Assembly: GCF_002414845.1 (NCBI RefSeq)
Contig: NZ_DIAX01000059.1
Location: 1 to 47,218 of the forward strand
From: Gordonia sp. UBA5067
Lineage (GTDB): Bacteria; Actinomycetota; Actinomycetes; Mycobacteriales; Mycobacteriaceae
Direction of reading: 5' to 3'
DNA: 47,218 nucleotides
The notes under the pieces were generated by a model. It ran no database searches. It saw only the letters and a list, made by a program, of their open reading frames with translations, and was not told the origin of the DNA. Shown here in pieces: positions 1 to 7,147 of the stretch (the stretch's first letter is position 1; each line of letters begins with the position of its first letter). Both the position numbers and the translations under genes were made by a program.

Positions 1-26
1 GAGTTCGAGTCTCACCGAGGGCACCA
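1..26 (+). tRNA. tRNA, 3' end only (isotype unknown)
   Basis: Only the 3' end lies in the window. Bases 1-3 are the end of the 5' T-stem strand, 4-10 are a canonical T-loop TTCGAGT, 11-15 are the 3' T-stem strand CTCAC (GAG/CTC pairing is visible), 16-22 are the acceptor strand CGAGGGC, 23 is discriminator A, and 24-26 are an encoded CCA. The missing 5' acceptor strand should read GCCCTCG. The anticodon lies upstream of the window, so the amino acid cannot be read. Confidence 0.8.
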
Positions 27-33
27 CAAACAC

Positions 34-89
34 CCTGACCGGGACATCCTGACCAGGACATCCTGACCGGGACATCCTGACCAGGACTT
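34..89. repeat. 14-bp tandem repeat, four copies
   Basis: Four head-to-tail copies of a 14-base unit (CCTGACCGGGACAT type) at 34-47, 48-61, 62-75 and 76-89. Copies alternate G and A at the eighth base, so the array can also be read as two 28-base units. The last copy ends in CTT instead of CAT. It lies directly downstream of the tRNA end. No gene is seen between 27 and 201. Confidence 0.85.
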
Positions 90-189
90 CCGGCTCGGGG
101 CCCGGCTGGAGTGCTACAGCGTTCCTTCAAAAGGGTGCGTCCCTCCCGATGACTGCGTGTGCTTCAGCCAAAGTCAGAGCCGTACCCCA

Positions 190-195
190 TACGCT
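190..195 (+). promoter_or_regulatory. putative -10 box, leaderless
   Basis: TACGCT fits TANNNT and ends 6 bases before the ATG at 202, so transcription would start at or next to the start codon. This supports 202 over the upstream GTG at 157. No clear -35 is seen. Confidence 0.4.
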
Positions 196-201
196 CTCAC
201 C

Positions 202-1620
202 ATGAAATCTCGCCTCGCCCAACTCGGCGTGCTTTGTGTCAGCGCCGCGCTGGCCACCACCGGTTGTTCGCTGATCCCATCGTCTGACCAGGCGACAACG
301 TCAACCACGGTCCAAGCGACATCGACACCCACGACGACCCGCGCGCCGTCAACGCTGCGGTTCGCCATCAACCCCGACACCGACAGCAACCGGGCCGACA
401 ACACGGTGATTGGCGGGCCCGACGCATTCGCCTTCTACGACTGGGACGGCCTCAAAGGCGGCGACATGTTTTCCCGCCGGCCCGATGGCGCCGGGGCGAC
501 GGTCTTCACCGAGGACGGTGGCGTGCGGGTGACGTTCACGCCGGACCGGGGAGAGAAGGCCGCGCGCGGATTCGCACTCGGCATTCAGCAGGTCCCCAGC
601 GCCAAGGCCCTCGCTGTGACGGCTGCGCTGGTCCGGCTCCCAGCTGACGGCCTGGCCGCGGAAAAGTTTGAGATCCAAGCGCGGGTCGTCGACAAGAAAG
701 GCAAAACCATCGGCAGTGTCGCCGTTGACGCCGTTGAGGACTCCGGACTGGACGGCGTCGGCCTCTTCGGCGACACCGTCGTGATTCGTTACGACAAAGA
801 CGAAAAAAATCCCACGGGTTCCGGCGACATCGAGTACCTCGCTGCCATCGACCTGCCGTCTAAGCGCGAGTTGTGGGTGAACAAGCCGAGCACCAAGGAC
901 GGCGGAATGTCGGTCGGCGGCAGCGGCGACTGCAGTAAGAGCGCCGTGCTCGGTGTCTTCCAATCCTCAGTCTTCGACCGCTCCCCCGACGGCGACATCC
1001 TCTATGGTGACGCGGCCGGGATGACTGCGGTCGACGCCAAAACCGGGAAGCCGCGCTGGGTGAAGCCGAATCCCCGCTGCTTCCTCGGCTCCCCCATGCC
1101 GGGTGGGACCTACCCCTACCGCGTTGTGACCTACAACGGCGAGTCGGCCTACGACCTGCGCGGCGGCAAGGCCCTGGCCGTCAACGGTGTGTCGTACGCA
1201 ATCGACCGGCAACGCAACCTGCTCGCGGTGAGCTACGTCTACCGGGGTTCGATGAGTTCGAAGCCGACGCTGATCGGGGGCGGCCCCGCACTGCAAATCC
1301 TCGACCTCACGAGCGGCAAAGCCCTGTTCGAACTCCCCGGCGCCGAGGGACTCAAGCACAAGACCCTCTCGGTCCTGGGAGCGATGGACGGCAAGATCTG
1401 GATCCAGAGTGGCGCCGACGTATCGGTGATCGAAGCCGACACTGGTAAGACCGCAGCCGATTCTGCCTCGCTCGCCGCCCTCTACGGCAAATCCGCATCG
1501 GGCATCCCCCTCTACCACGGCGACAAGTGGATGGTGTTGGGGAGTGATCCCCGCCGACCGAAGACCTTCCTGTGGAACAGTTCCGGCACATTCACCCTCG
1601 CCGACGTCAAACGCGGCTGA
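202..1620 (+). CDS. secreted lipoprotein with PQQ/beta-propeller-like repeats
   Basis: The product has 472 residues. The N-terminus MKSRLAQLGVLCVSAALATTGC is a lipoprotein signal peptide with the lipidated Cys at about residue 22, followed by a Ser/Thr-rich linker typical of surface-exposed actinobacterial lipoproteins. The remainder is beta-rich with motifs such as YGDAAGMTAVDAKTGKPRW and DLTSGKALFELPG. These resemble PQQ-like/WD-type propeller blades, so the body is probably a beta-propeller used for binding rather than catalysis. A GTG at 157 in frame would add 15 residues before the signal peptide; 202 is preferred because it starts at the signal peptide and has a -10-like box 6 bases upstream. 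No specific ligand or partner can be named. The gene converges with the lipase gene. Confidence 0.75.
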   Translation: MKSRLAQLGVLCVSAALATTGCSLIPSSDQATTSTTVQATSTPTTTRAPSTLRFAINPDTDSNRADNTVIGGPDAFAFYDWDGLKGGDMFSRRPDGAGATVFTEDGGVRVTFTPDRGEKAARGFALGIQQVPSAKALAVTAALVRLPADGLAAEKFEIQARVVDKKGKTIGSVAVDAVEDSGLDGVGLFGDTVVIRYDKDEKNPTGSGDIEYLAAIDLPSKRELWVNKPSTKDGGMSVGGSGDCSKSAVLGVFQSSVFDRSPDGDILYGDAAGMTAVDAKTGKPRWVKPNPRCFLGSPMPGGTYPYRVVTYNGESAYDLRGGKALAVNGVSYAIDRQRNLLAVSYVYRGSMSSKPTLIGGGPALQILDLTSGKALFELPGAEGLKHKTLSVLGAMDGKIWIQSGADVSVIEADTGKTAADSASLAALYGKSASGIPLYHGDKWMVLGSDPRRPKTFLWNSSGTFTLADVKRG

Positions 1621-1624
1621 TCCC

Positions 1625-1638
1625 TGGCTGCGCAGCCA
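1625..1638. terminator. short palindrome between convergent genes
   Basis: TGGCTGCGCAGCCA is a perfect 14-base palindrome starting 4 bases after the stop at 1620. It can fold as a 5-bp stem with a GCGC loop. It has no T-run and may serve as a weak bidirectional terminator or be chance. Confidence 0.3.
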
Positions 1639-1674
1639 ACTCGCACCGGCCCGACGCACCCGTACCGCCGTTGC

Positions 1675-2883
1675 TCAGCGCATGATCCGCGCGAGGAAGG
1701 GTGTCGAATCACGCATCGAGGTCAGCAAGGTGCCCGAATGCCCCTCGTCGGGATAGGTGACGAACGTGAGGGGCTGGTTGTTCGCGGCCAACTGCGCAGC
1801 CAGGCTGAGCGGCGCCGGAATCGGGACGGCGGCGTCAATCAGCCCGGCGGCCATGAAGATGGGCCGGTTGTAGCCGCGGTAGGGCACGCCCAGATAGTCG
1901 ATCAGTGCCGGTTTGATTCCGGGGATCGACGCAATCGGCCGGGTGAACCAGTCCGCGACGTTGTCGTTCTTCAGCGCAGCGGCAAGTTGCAAAGTGCAGT
2001 TGGTGTTGGCCAGATCCAGCGCCCGACGGCCCGCCGCAGTGATGTAGCGCACCGAATCGAACTCGGGTCGGGCATCGACGAATCCGGCCAGAATCGCCGC
2101 GGCATAGGCGGTGAGTCCGACGGGTAGCGCGACGGGCGGTACGCCCGGCCCGATCTGCCAGATCACGTGCTCCAGATTCGCGGGGACTCCGGTGGCCACC
2201 ACCCCCCGGTAGTCCAGGCCGGTGCCGCGCGAATACTCGGAGGCGCGCCGGGCCGCTGACATGGCGGCCGCCGCCCCCTCGGAGTGCCCCACGATCGCCC
2301 ACCTCTTCGCCAGCGGCAAAGCGGTGTCCTGGGCGGCAACCACAGAGTCGACCACCGAATGGGCGGCCGCTCGGGTGCTCAGATAGCTCAGGTTCCCCGG
2401 AGTGCCCAAACCCGCATAGTCGGTGGCGACCACCGCGTATCCCCGATCGAGCCAGTGGCCGAGATAGCTGCCGACGTCCTCGAGGGCCGGTTGAGTCGAC
2501 GGTGCACACTGATCGGCCGAGCCAACGGTGCCGTGAGCCCACGCGATGACTGGATAGCCACCGGCCGGAGCAGGCCGTCGGGGAAGCAGAATCTGCCCGG
2601 TGCTTGTGGCGGGCCGACCATGAACATCGGTGGTGGAGTAGTGAACCCGGTACGCGCGCCCCGCCGTCGGCAAGCTCACCGCCGGATCGAGCGGAGTCAT
2701 CGCAATCATCGTGCCGGGCCGGCCGATCGGCCCCGTGTAGTCCGCGACGTCGAGACCCGAAAGGCGAGGCGGGCCGCTGAACAGCATTGGCTGCGCCCCC
2801 GCTGTCCCCAGCCCCCACGCGAAGCTCGACACGACGATGACGGTGGCGACCACGGCCCGCACAGCATCTGCCCCGATCCTCAT
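1675..2883 (-). CDS. secretory lipase (LIP family, alpha/beta hydrolase)
   Basis: The 402-residue product has a cleavable signal peptide (hydrophobic stretch 10-24, then GTAGAQP). The mature part matches the secretory triacylglycerol lipase family: an AWAHGT oxyanion region near residues 114-119, a GHSEG nucleophile elbow with Ser201, a probable acid residue at Asp350 in GLIDAAVP, and a probable catalytic His382 in DEGHSG. All triad positions appear intact. It probably hydrolyses exogenous acyl esters or triacylglycerol outside the cell. The start is supported by a leaderless -10 box (TAGCCT) 6 bases upstream. It stands alone, convergent with the lipoprotein gene and divergent from the next gene. 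The exact substrate is unknown. Confidence 0.85.
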   Translation of the reverse strand: MRIGADAVRAVVATVIVVSSFAWGLGTAGAQPMLFSGPPRLSGLDVADYTGPIGRPGTMIAMTPLDPAVSLPTAGRAYRVHYSTTDVHGRPATSTGQILLPRRPAPAGGYPVIAWAHGTVGSADQCAPSTQPALEDVGSYLGHWLDRGYAVVATDYAGLGTPGNLSYLSTRAAAHSVVDSVVAAQDTALPLAKRWAIVGHSEGAAAAMSAARRASEYSRGTGLDYRGVVATGVPANLEHVIWQIGPGVPPVALPVGLTAYAAAILAGFVDARPEFDSVRYITAAGRRALDLANTNCTLQLAAALKNDNVADWFTRPIASIPGIKPALIDYLGVPYRGYNRPIFMAAGLIDAAVPIPAPLSLAAQLAANNQPLTFVTYPDEGHSGTLLTSMRDSTPFLARIMR

Positions 2884-2889
2884 TCCGCC

Positions 2890-2895
2890 AGGCTA
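2890..2895 (-). promoter_or_regulatory. putative -10 box of the lipase gene
   Basis: Read on the minus strand this is TAGCCT, ending 6 bases before the ATG at 2883. It fits TANNNT and a leaderless transcript. Confidence 0.45.
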
Positions 2896-2996
2896 GATCA
2901 ACCTGCACCCGCTGCCGGCGGCGCGCAGGTCAACGCGGATCGCTACCCTCGGAACGGCGCACTGCCATCGGGGCGGTCAGATCGGGGTCCACTGCA

Positions 2997-3605
2997 ATGA
3001 TTCTTCAGCGCCGAGCACTTCGCGGCATCGTCGGATCACTCGCGCTCGCCGGCGCGGTGGCAGCGACCGGTTCGGTCGCCGCCGCTCCACCTGTTCCCGA
3101 CGGGGTCTGTGTGATCAGTCAGACTGACCGCGACCGCACGATCGACTCGCTGATGAACCACTGCACTGCACAACAGATTCTGAACCTGTTCGGCTCCGCC
3201 CCGCTCGGCGCCGCCCCCGTCGGCCGACAGCCCCTGGCCCTCCTGCCGGTCATGCACGTCAACGGGAAATTAGCCCCCTACCCACAGGCTAGGGCGTTCA
3301 CCCAGACCCAGAGCCGCTTCGGCGACAGCCTCACCTTCGGCACCGGACCGCAGGGCCAGCCGTGGGTCTACAAGAACTACATATTTGGACGCGACATCGG
3401 CGGCGCGTTGACACTCGGCCGATCCAATTGGGACGGCAAACCGGCCTGGACGGCCGACTTCCGCGCCGACTTCGTCGGTGTCCCCATCAGCGTCCACGAA
3501 TACCGGCAGTTGACGCCGGTGGTCTGGATCAGCCGCGACACCGGCGGAACCCAGCAGAACCCCACCGCCGCCAAACACAGCGGCGGCGCAATGGCCATCG
3601 GATAG
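2997..3605 (+). CDS. small secreted protein of unknown function
   Basis: The product has 202 residues. It has an N-terminal RR-containing signal peptide (MILQRRALRGIVGSLALAGA) with likely cleavage after SVAAA near residue 30. The mature protein has two cysteines in its N-terminal part (DGVCVIS and NHCTAQQ) that could form one disulfide. No catalytic motif or familiar domain is recognised. It lies about 80 bases upstream of another small secreted Cys protein and DipZ, so it may be an exported disulfide protein served by the same system, but this is only inference from position. A TACCCT hexamer at 2944-2949 would give a leader of about 40 bases. No good ribosome binding site is seen. Confidence 0.7.
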   Translation: MILQRRALRGIVGSLALAGAVAATGSVAAAPPVPDGVCVISQTDRDRTIDSLMNHCTAQQILNLFGSAPLGAAPVGRQPLALLPVMHVNGKLAPYPQARAFTQTQSRFGDSLTFGTGPQGQPWVYKNYIFGRDIGGALTLGRSNWDGKPAWTADFRADFVGVPISVHEYRQLTPVVWISRDTGGTQQNPTAAKHSGGAMAIG

Positions 3606-3635
3606 CCTCCCATCCACACTGTGGGCTGGATCACA

Positions 3636-3651
3636 GCAAGCGTAGGCTTGC
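3636..3651. promoter_or_regulatory. inverted repeat before the 4-Cys protein gene
   Basis: GCAAGC (3636-3641), spacer GTAG, GCTTGC (3646-3651) is a perfect 6-bp inverted repeat, 36 bases before the ATG at 3687. There is no T-run. It could be an operator or a short hairpin. A second small palindrome, CCACA-C-TGTGG, lies at 3614-3624. Confidence 0.3.
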
Positions 3652-3686
3652 GTGGGGATCAGCGGACCAGCCACTAGGAGGCCACC

Positions 3687-3953
3687 ATGGCCCAATCAAC
3701 CACCACCCGTCGGCTGATCGCAGCCGCTGCCACAGTGGGCGCACTGATCACCGGAATCGGCGGCCTGAGTTCCTCGGTCGCCCATGCCGCACCACCGATG
3801 GGCACGTCCTGCGGCCCGAACAAGGTGATCACCACGGTCGGCTCGTGTGCGCCGATCAACTCGTCGTGCACCGGGTACGACATGATGCTCATCGGGCGGG
3901 TCGACCGCACCGGGCGCTGCGTCATCCCCGGCATGAACGGCACGACGTGGTGA
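3687..3953 (+). CDS. small secreted four-cysteine protein
   Basis: The product has 88 residues. The signal peptide ends near AHAAPP (about residue 35), leaving a mature domain of about 53 residues with four cysteines spaced C-x12-C-x6-C-x16-C, enough for two disulfides. A strong ribosome binding site (AGGAGG at 3677-3682) precedes the ATG. Its stop is only 9 bases before the GTG of dipZ, so the two are very probably co-transcribed. That makes this protein a candidate dedicated substrate or partner of the DipZ extracytoplasmic thiol-disulfide relay. No family assignment can be made from the sequence. Confidence 0.75.
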   Translation: MAQSTTTRRLIAAAATVGALITGIGGLSSSVAHAAPPMGTSCGPNKVITTVGSCAPINSSCTGYDMMLIGRVDRTGRCVIPGMNGTTW

Positions 3954-3962
3954 TGTGACGGA

Positions 3963-5669
3963 GTGACCCTCCTGCTGGTCGGCTTCGTCGGCGGCATTCT
4001 GGCAGGCATTTCACCGTGCGTCCTGCCGGTGCTGCCGGTCGTATTGATGGGCAGCGCCGCTTCTTCGTCGGGCGATGGCGCCGCGCCCGCCGACAACAAC
4101 GCCGGACGTCTGCGCGCCGTGTTGATCGTCGCCGGGATGACCGTGAGCTTTGCCCTCATCACCCTGTTCGGGACACTCCTGCTGGCCGCCCTGCATCTGC
4201 CGTCCTCACTACTGCGGTGGCTCGGTCTCGGCGCCCTCGTGTTTGTCGGGCTGGCGATGATCTTTCCCCCGCTCGAACAATTCCTCGAACGGCTCTTCGC
4301 CCGGATCCCACAACGCCAGGTCACCGCGCAGGGCTCCGGTGCCCTGGGCGGCTTCATCCTCGGATTGGCCCTGGGTGCGGTGTTCGTGCCGTGCGCGGGT
4401 CCGGTTCTCGCGGCCATCGCGGTGGCGGGAGCGACCGGCACCATCGGAACCGAGACCGTGTTGCTCACCGTTGCCTTCGCCGCAGGGGTCTCGATTCCCC
4501 TGCTGATCGTCGCGCTCGCCGGCAACAAACTCGCCGACCGCGTGCGCGGACTGCAGCGACGGCAGCGCGTGGTCCGTGGCGTGGCCGGTGCACTGGTCAT
4601 CGCCCTCGCCATCGCCCTCACCTTCGACGTGACCGGTGCCATCCAGCGCCGGATCCCCGACTACACGCGGGCGATCAGCGATCCCCTGCAATCCCATGTC
4701 AACGTGCCCGTCGCCGCGGGGAACGGTACCCTGCGAACCTGCCAGGAAGCGGCGTTCAACGGTCGCGACGACGGACTCGCCGACTGCGGGCGCGCCCCGG
4801 AATTCACCGGCATCGCGCAGTGGCAGAACAGTCCCCCCATGCGGATGGCGGACTTGCGCGGCAAGGTTGTCCTCGTCGACTTCTGGGCGTACTCCTGCAT
4901 CAACTGTCAGCGTTCACTCCCCCATGTGCAGGCGTGGTGGAAGCGTTACGAACCGTTTGGCCTGCGGGTCGTCGGCGTCCACACCCCCGAATACGCCTTC
5001 GAGCACAACGCCGCCAACGTCGCCTCCGGTGCCGCGCGGCTCGGCCTCACCTTTCCCGTCGCCATCGACAACGACTACCGCACCTGGAAGGCCTACCAGA
5101 ACGTCGCCTGGCCGGCCGACTACCTCGTCGATGCGACCGGGGTGATCCGGCACGTCAGCCTCGGTGAAGGCCGGTACGACCGCAAAGAGGGCTACCTCCG
5201 CGCGTTGCTCACTGCCGCAAACCCCGGCGCGAAGCTACCCGCCGCCACCGATCTGCCCGACCACACCCCCACCGACCGGCAGCGCACTCCAGAAACATTC
5301 CTCGGTGTCGAGAAGCAGCAGTCCTATGGCGGCACCGGTCCCTACACCGCCGGCACCCGCACCTATTCCGACGCCGCCGGCGCGGCGCCCAACACCTATC
5401 GGCTCGACGGTGCGTGGACTCTGACCACCGACGGCATCGCCGCCGGACCGGGTGCCCGGATCACCCTGGCCTACCGGGCGAGCGACGTCTACCTCAACGT
5501 CGGCGGCACCGGCACGGTGACCGTTACCGAAGCCGGCACCACCCGGACCATCGCGGTGTCCGGCGCGCCGAACATCCGGACCGTTGCCAATCATCAGGTC
5601 TCGGAAGCGGCGACGATGACCATCGCATTGTCGCCGGGGTTGACGGCCTACTCGTTCACCTTCGGCTGA
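3963..5669 (+). CDS. dipZ: DipZ-type CcdA-thioredoxin membrane oxidoreductase
   Basis: The 568-residue product transfers reducing power across the membrane to extracytoplasmic protein thiols. Residues 1-225 form a CcdA/DsbD-like multispan domain with the paired cysteines Cys19 (ISPCVLPVLPV) and Cys144 (FVPCAGP). Residues 280-425 are a redoxin/TlpA-like domain with the active site CINC (Cys312 and Cys315) in FWAYSCINCQRSLP. Residues 430-568 are beta-rich and match the C-terminal carbohydrate-binding-like module of M. tuberculosis DipZ. Cys260 and Cys275 in the linker could form a structural disulfide. It is shorter than the mycobacterial protein (about 695 residues as recalled). The start is a GTG 9 bases after the small 4-Cys protein gene. 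Confidence 0.9.
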   Translation: MTLLLVGFVGGILAGISPCVLPVLPVVLMGSAASSSGDGAAPADNNAGRLRAVLIVAGMTVSFALITLFGTLLLAALHLPSSLLRWLGLGALVFVGLAMIFPPLEQFLERLFARIPQRQVTAQGSGALGGFILGLALGAVFVPCAGPVLAAIAVAGATGTIGTETVLLTVAFAAGVSIPLLIVALAGNKLADRVRGLQRRQRVVRGVAGALVIALAIALTFDVTGAIQRRIPDYTRAISDPLQSHVNVPVAAGNGTLRTCQEAAFNGRDDGLADCGRAPEFTGIAQWQNSPPMRMADLRGKVVLVDFWAYSCINCQRSLPHVQAWWKRYEPFGLRVVGVHTPEYAFEHNAANVASGAARLGLTFPVAIDNDYRTWKAYQNVAWPADYLVDATGVIRHVSLGEGRYDRKEGYLRALLTAANPGAKLPAATDLPDHTPTDRQRTPETFLGVEKQQSYGGTGPYTAGTRTYSDAAGAAPNTYRLDGAWTLTTDGIAAGPGARITLAYRASDVYLNVGGTGTVTVTEAGTTRTIAVSGAPNIRTVANHQVSEAATMTIALSPGLTAYSFTFG

Positions 5670-5752
5670 GCCGGACATCTCAGATTTGCCACGCCGCGGT
5701 TGCACACCCGAAACGACCTCTGCCGCCGGATCAATCGTTCAGTTTTCGTCGC

Positions 5753-5758
5753 TACACT
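5753..5758 (+). promoter_or_regulatory. putative -10 box, leaderless
   Basis: TACACT, 7 bases before the ATG at 5766. It supports that start over the ATG at 5700. Confidence 0.45.
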
Positions 5759-5765
5759 CGCGCAC

Positions 5766-6350
5766 ATGCGCTTGCCACTCCTGTTTTCGGCTGCCCTGGT
5801 CACCGCCGTTACCGCGTTCACCGGTTCGGCGGGTGCCGTGCACGCCGCGCCGGCCCCACACACCACCGCCGGCAGCATGGACTTCGGCAGTTCCGGATCC
5901 GACCTCCTCGGACAGGCCGGACTGTTCCTCTGGCAGAACCCGGCCGGCCGGTACATCGTCGTCCTCGGCGCGAAGATGGGCACCTTCGGGCAGACCCCGG
6001 AGATCCTCGACCAGCGGCTCAGCGCCACCGCCCGGCTCGGGCGGACTCATCCGTTCAACCGCATCATCGTGTCCGGCGGTGACACCTGGTGGCTGCCCGT
6101 ATCCGAGGCCCAGTTCATGAACGTCGGACTGCTCCAACGCGGGATCCCAGTGTGGCAGATGATCAACGAGGCCCAGTCCACCAGCACCGTGCAGAACGCC
6201 ACCAATACGGTGCGGATGCTCAAGGCGATGGGCGCCGATGGCGCGGTCATCGTCACCAACGGGTTCCATATGCAGCGGGCCATAAAGAACTTCCGTGATG
6301 CCGCACGCACCCAGCAGGCACGAATCCAGTTTCTCCCCGCCTACGCCTGA
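5766..6350 (+). CDS. secreted YdcF/SanA-like DUF218 protein
   Basis: The product has 194 residues from the ATG at 5766, which begins directly with a signal peptide (MRLPLLFSAALVTAVTAF, cleavage near VHAAPA). An ATG at 5700 would add 22 residues before the signal, so it is disfavoured. The body carries DUF218 hallmarks in order: IVVLGAK, IIVSGGDTWW, EAQSTSTVQNATNT and VTNGFHMQRA. This family includes E. coli YdcF and SanA, linked to envelope integrity, but its reaction is not established. It is a stand-alone gene, with about 95 bases to dipZ and its own -10 box. The C-terminus ends at FLPAYA, so the protein is at the short end for the family. Confidence 0.8.
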   Translation: MRLPLLFSAALVTAVTAFTGSAGAVHAAPAPHTTAGSMDFGSSGSDLLGQAGLFLWQNPAGRYIVVLGAKMGTFGQTPEILDQRLSATARLGRTHPFNRIIVSGGDTWWLPVSEAQFMNVGLLQRGIPVWQMINEAQSTSTVQNATNTVRMLKAMGADGAVIVTNGFHMQRAIKNFRDAARTQQARIQFLPAYA

Positions 6351-6433
6351 CAACCTGCCCGGCTGCCCTGGCCCGGGCACCATCTCCGGGCGACCAAGCG
6401 TTCGCCAAGGCGGCTCCAAGTGCCCGCCGCCAA

Positions 6434-6460
6434 CCTATCGAGGTACCCCACCTCGATAGG
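6434..6460 (+). promoter_or_regulatory. 11-bp perfect inverted repeat overlapping the ribosome binding site
   Basis: CCTATCGAGGT (6434-6444), spacer ACCCC, ACCTCGATAGG (6450-6460). The 3' arm runs into the ribosome binding site: AGGAG occupies 6458-6462 and the ATG is at 6468. As RNA it folds into an 11-bp hairpin with a 5-base loop that traps half of the Shine-Dalgarno sequence. As DNA it is a 27-bp palindromic operator. Either way it is well placed to control the lipoprotein gene. Confidence 0.7.
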
Positions 6461-6467
6461 AGTCCTC

Positions 6468-7013
6468 ATGACCGCCAACAACCGCGCCACCGCCGCCCTT
6501 GCCCGACGAATCTCGGTCGCCTCAGTAGTCGCCGGCATCGCGGTGTTCACCGCCGGCTGTGACTTCTCGGCCGGATCCACCGCGATCAGCAAGCCGTCCG
6601 ACGTCACCGCCGGCAACTGCCTCACCATCGACGGGAGCACCGGCGAGGGCAAGGTGAACGCCAGCACGAGTAGCTGCGACGCCGAGGGAAGGCTCACGTT
6701 CTACGCCGCCGAAACGACCAGCCTGAGCGGATCGTGCAGCGGCAGCAACAGCGCCTACATCGCATTCTCGAACGAGAAGCTCTGCATCACGCCGAACTTC
6801 GTGCCGTCCAGCTGCTATCAGATCCCCACGACCGGTGGCCGGCTGGTGGACTACCGCAAGATTGACTGCGACTCCTCGGCAGCCCCGTCGACGGTCATCG
6901 CCACTGTGGCGACGCGGGGCGCGGCAGACATCTCGTGCACCGAGGAGCAGACGAAGTGGAAGTTCGCGCAGCCCGCGTCCATCGGCTACTGCCTCAAAGA
7001 GATGGTGGCGTGA
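6468..7013 (+). CDS. eight-cysteine lipoprotein (LppU-like, uncertain)
   Basis: The product has 181 residues. The signal peptide ends in a lipobox, FTAGC, with the lipidated Cys at about residue 31. The mature part has eight further cysteines in two similar halves, C-x18-C-x19-C-x15-C and C-x17-C-x22-C-x17-C, suggesting an internal duplication of a two-disulfide module. Phrases such as AGNCLTIDG and SSCYQIPTT resemble small actinobacterial LppU/DUF-type exported domains, but the similarity is weak. The ATG at 6468 was chosen over 6420 because it follows AGGAG and places the signal peptide at the N-terminus. The hairpin at 6434-6460 probably regulates it. Function is unknown; the protein would depend on extracytoplasmic disulfide formation. 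Confidence 0.75.
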   Translation: MTANNRATAALARRISVASVVAGIAVFTAGCDFSAGSTAISKPSDVTAGNCLTIDGSTGEGKVNASTSSCDAEGRLTFYAAETTSLSGSCSGSNSAYIAFSNEKLCITPNFVPSSCYQIPTTGGRLVDYRKIDCDSSAAPSTVIATVATRGAADISCTEEQTKWKFAQPASIGYCLKEMVA

Positions 7014-7060
7014 CGTAGCAGCTCGATCGACGATCATCACCCGATGCCGGATTTCCGCTT

Positions 7061-7066
7061 TAGACT
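7061..7066 (+). promoter_or_regulatory. putative -10 box for the leader peptide/flavodoxin unit
   Basis: TAGACT, 6 bases before the ATG at 7073. Transcription would begin at or beside that ATG, making the short ORF leaderless. Confidence 0.45.
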
Positions 7067-7072
7067 CGCGTC

Positions 7073-7147
7073 ATGAACCGCTATCTGCTGGTTGGCCCAC
7101 GCACCGTCGCAGCCACGGCACTCCTGCCGGCGGGCATCGCCCGATGA
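7073..7147 (+). CDS. putative 24-residue leader peptide
   Basis: A short ORF encodes MNRYLLVGPRTVAATALLPA followed by GIAR and a TGA. It starts 6 bases after a good -10 box and its stop overlaps the start of the flavodoxin gene as ATGA (7144-7147). The layout predicts leaderless initiation on the short ORF followed by translational coupling. No known leader peptide is matched and there is no run of one amino acid that would suggest classical attenuation. It could instead be a chance ORF, since the true flavodoxin start is otherwise without a clear ribosome binding site. Confidence 0.4.
   Translation: MNRYLLVGPRTVAATALLPAGIAR

Noticed and set aside
34..89. Possible CRISPR array
   Set aside because: Units are 14 bases and directly adjacent, without spacers; no cas genes are seen.
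7021..7060. Possible tRNA-like text (AGCTCGATCG) before the flavodoxin unit
   Set aside because: It does not extend to a D-arm, anticodon arm or T-arm; no cloverleaf can be built.
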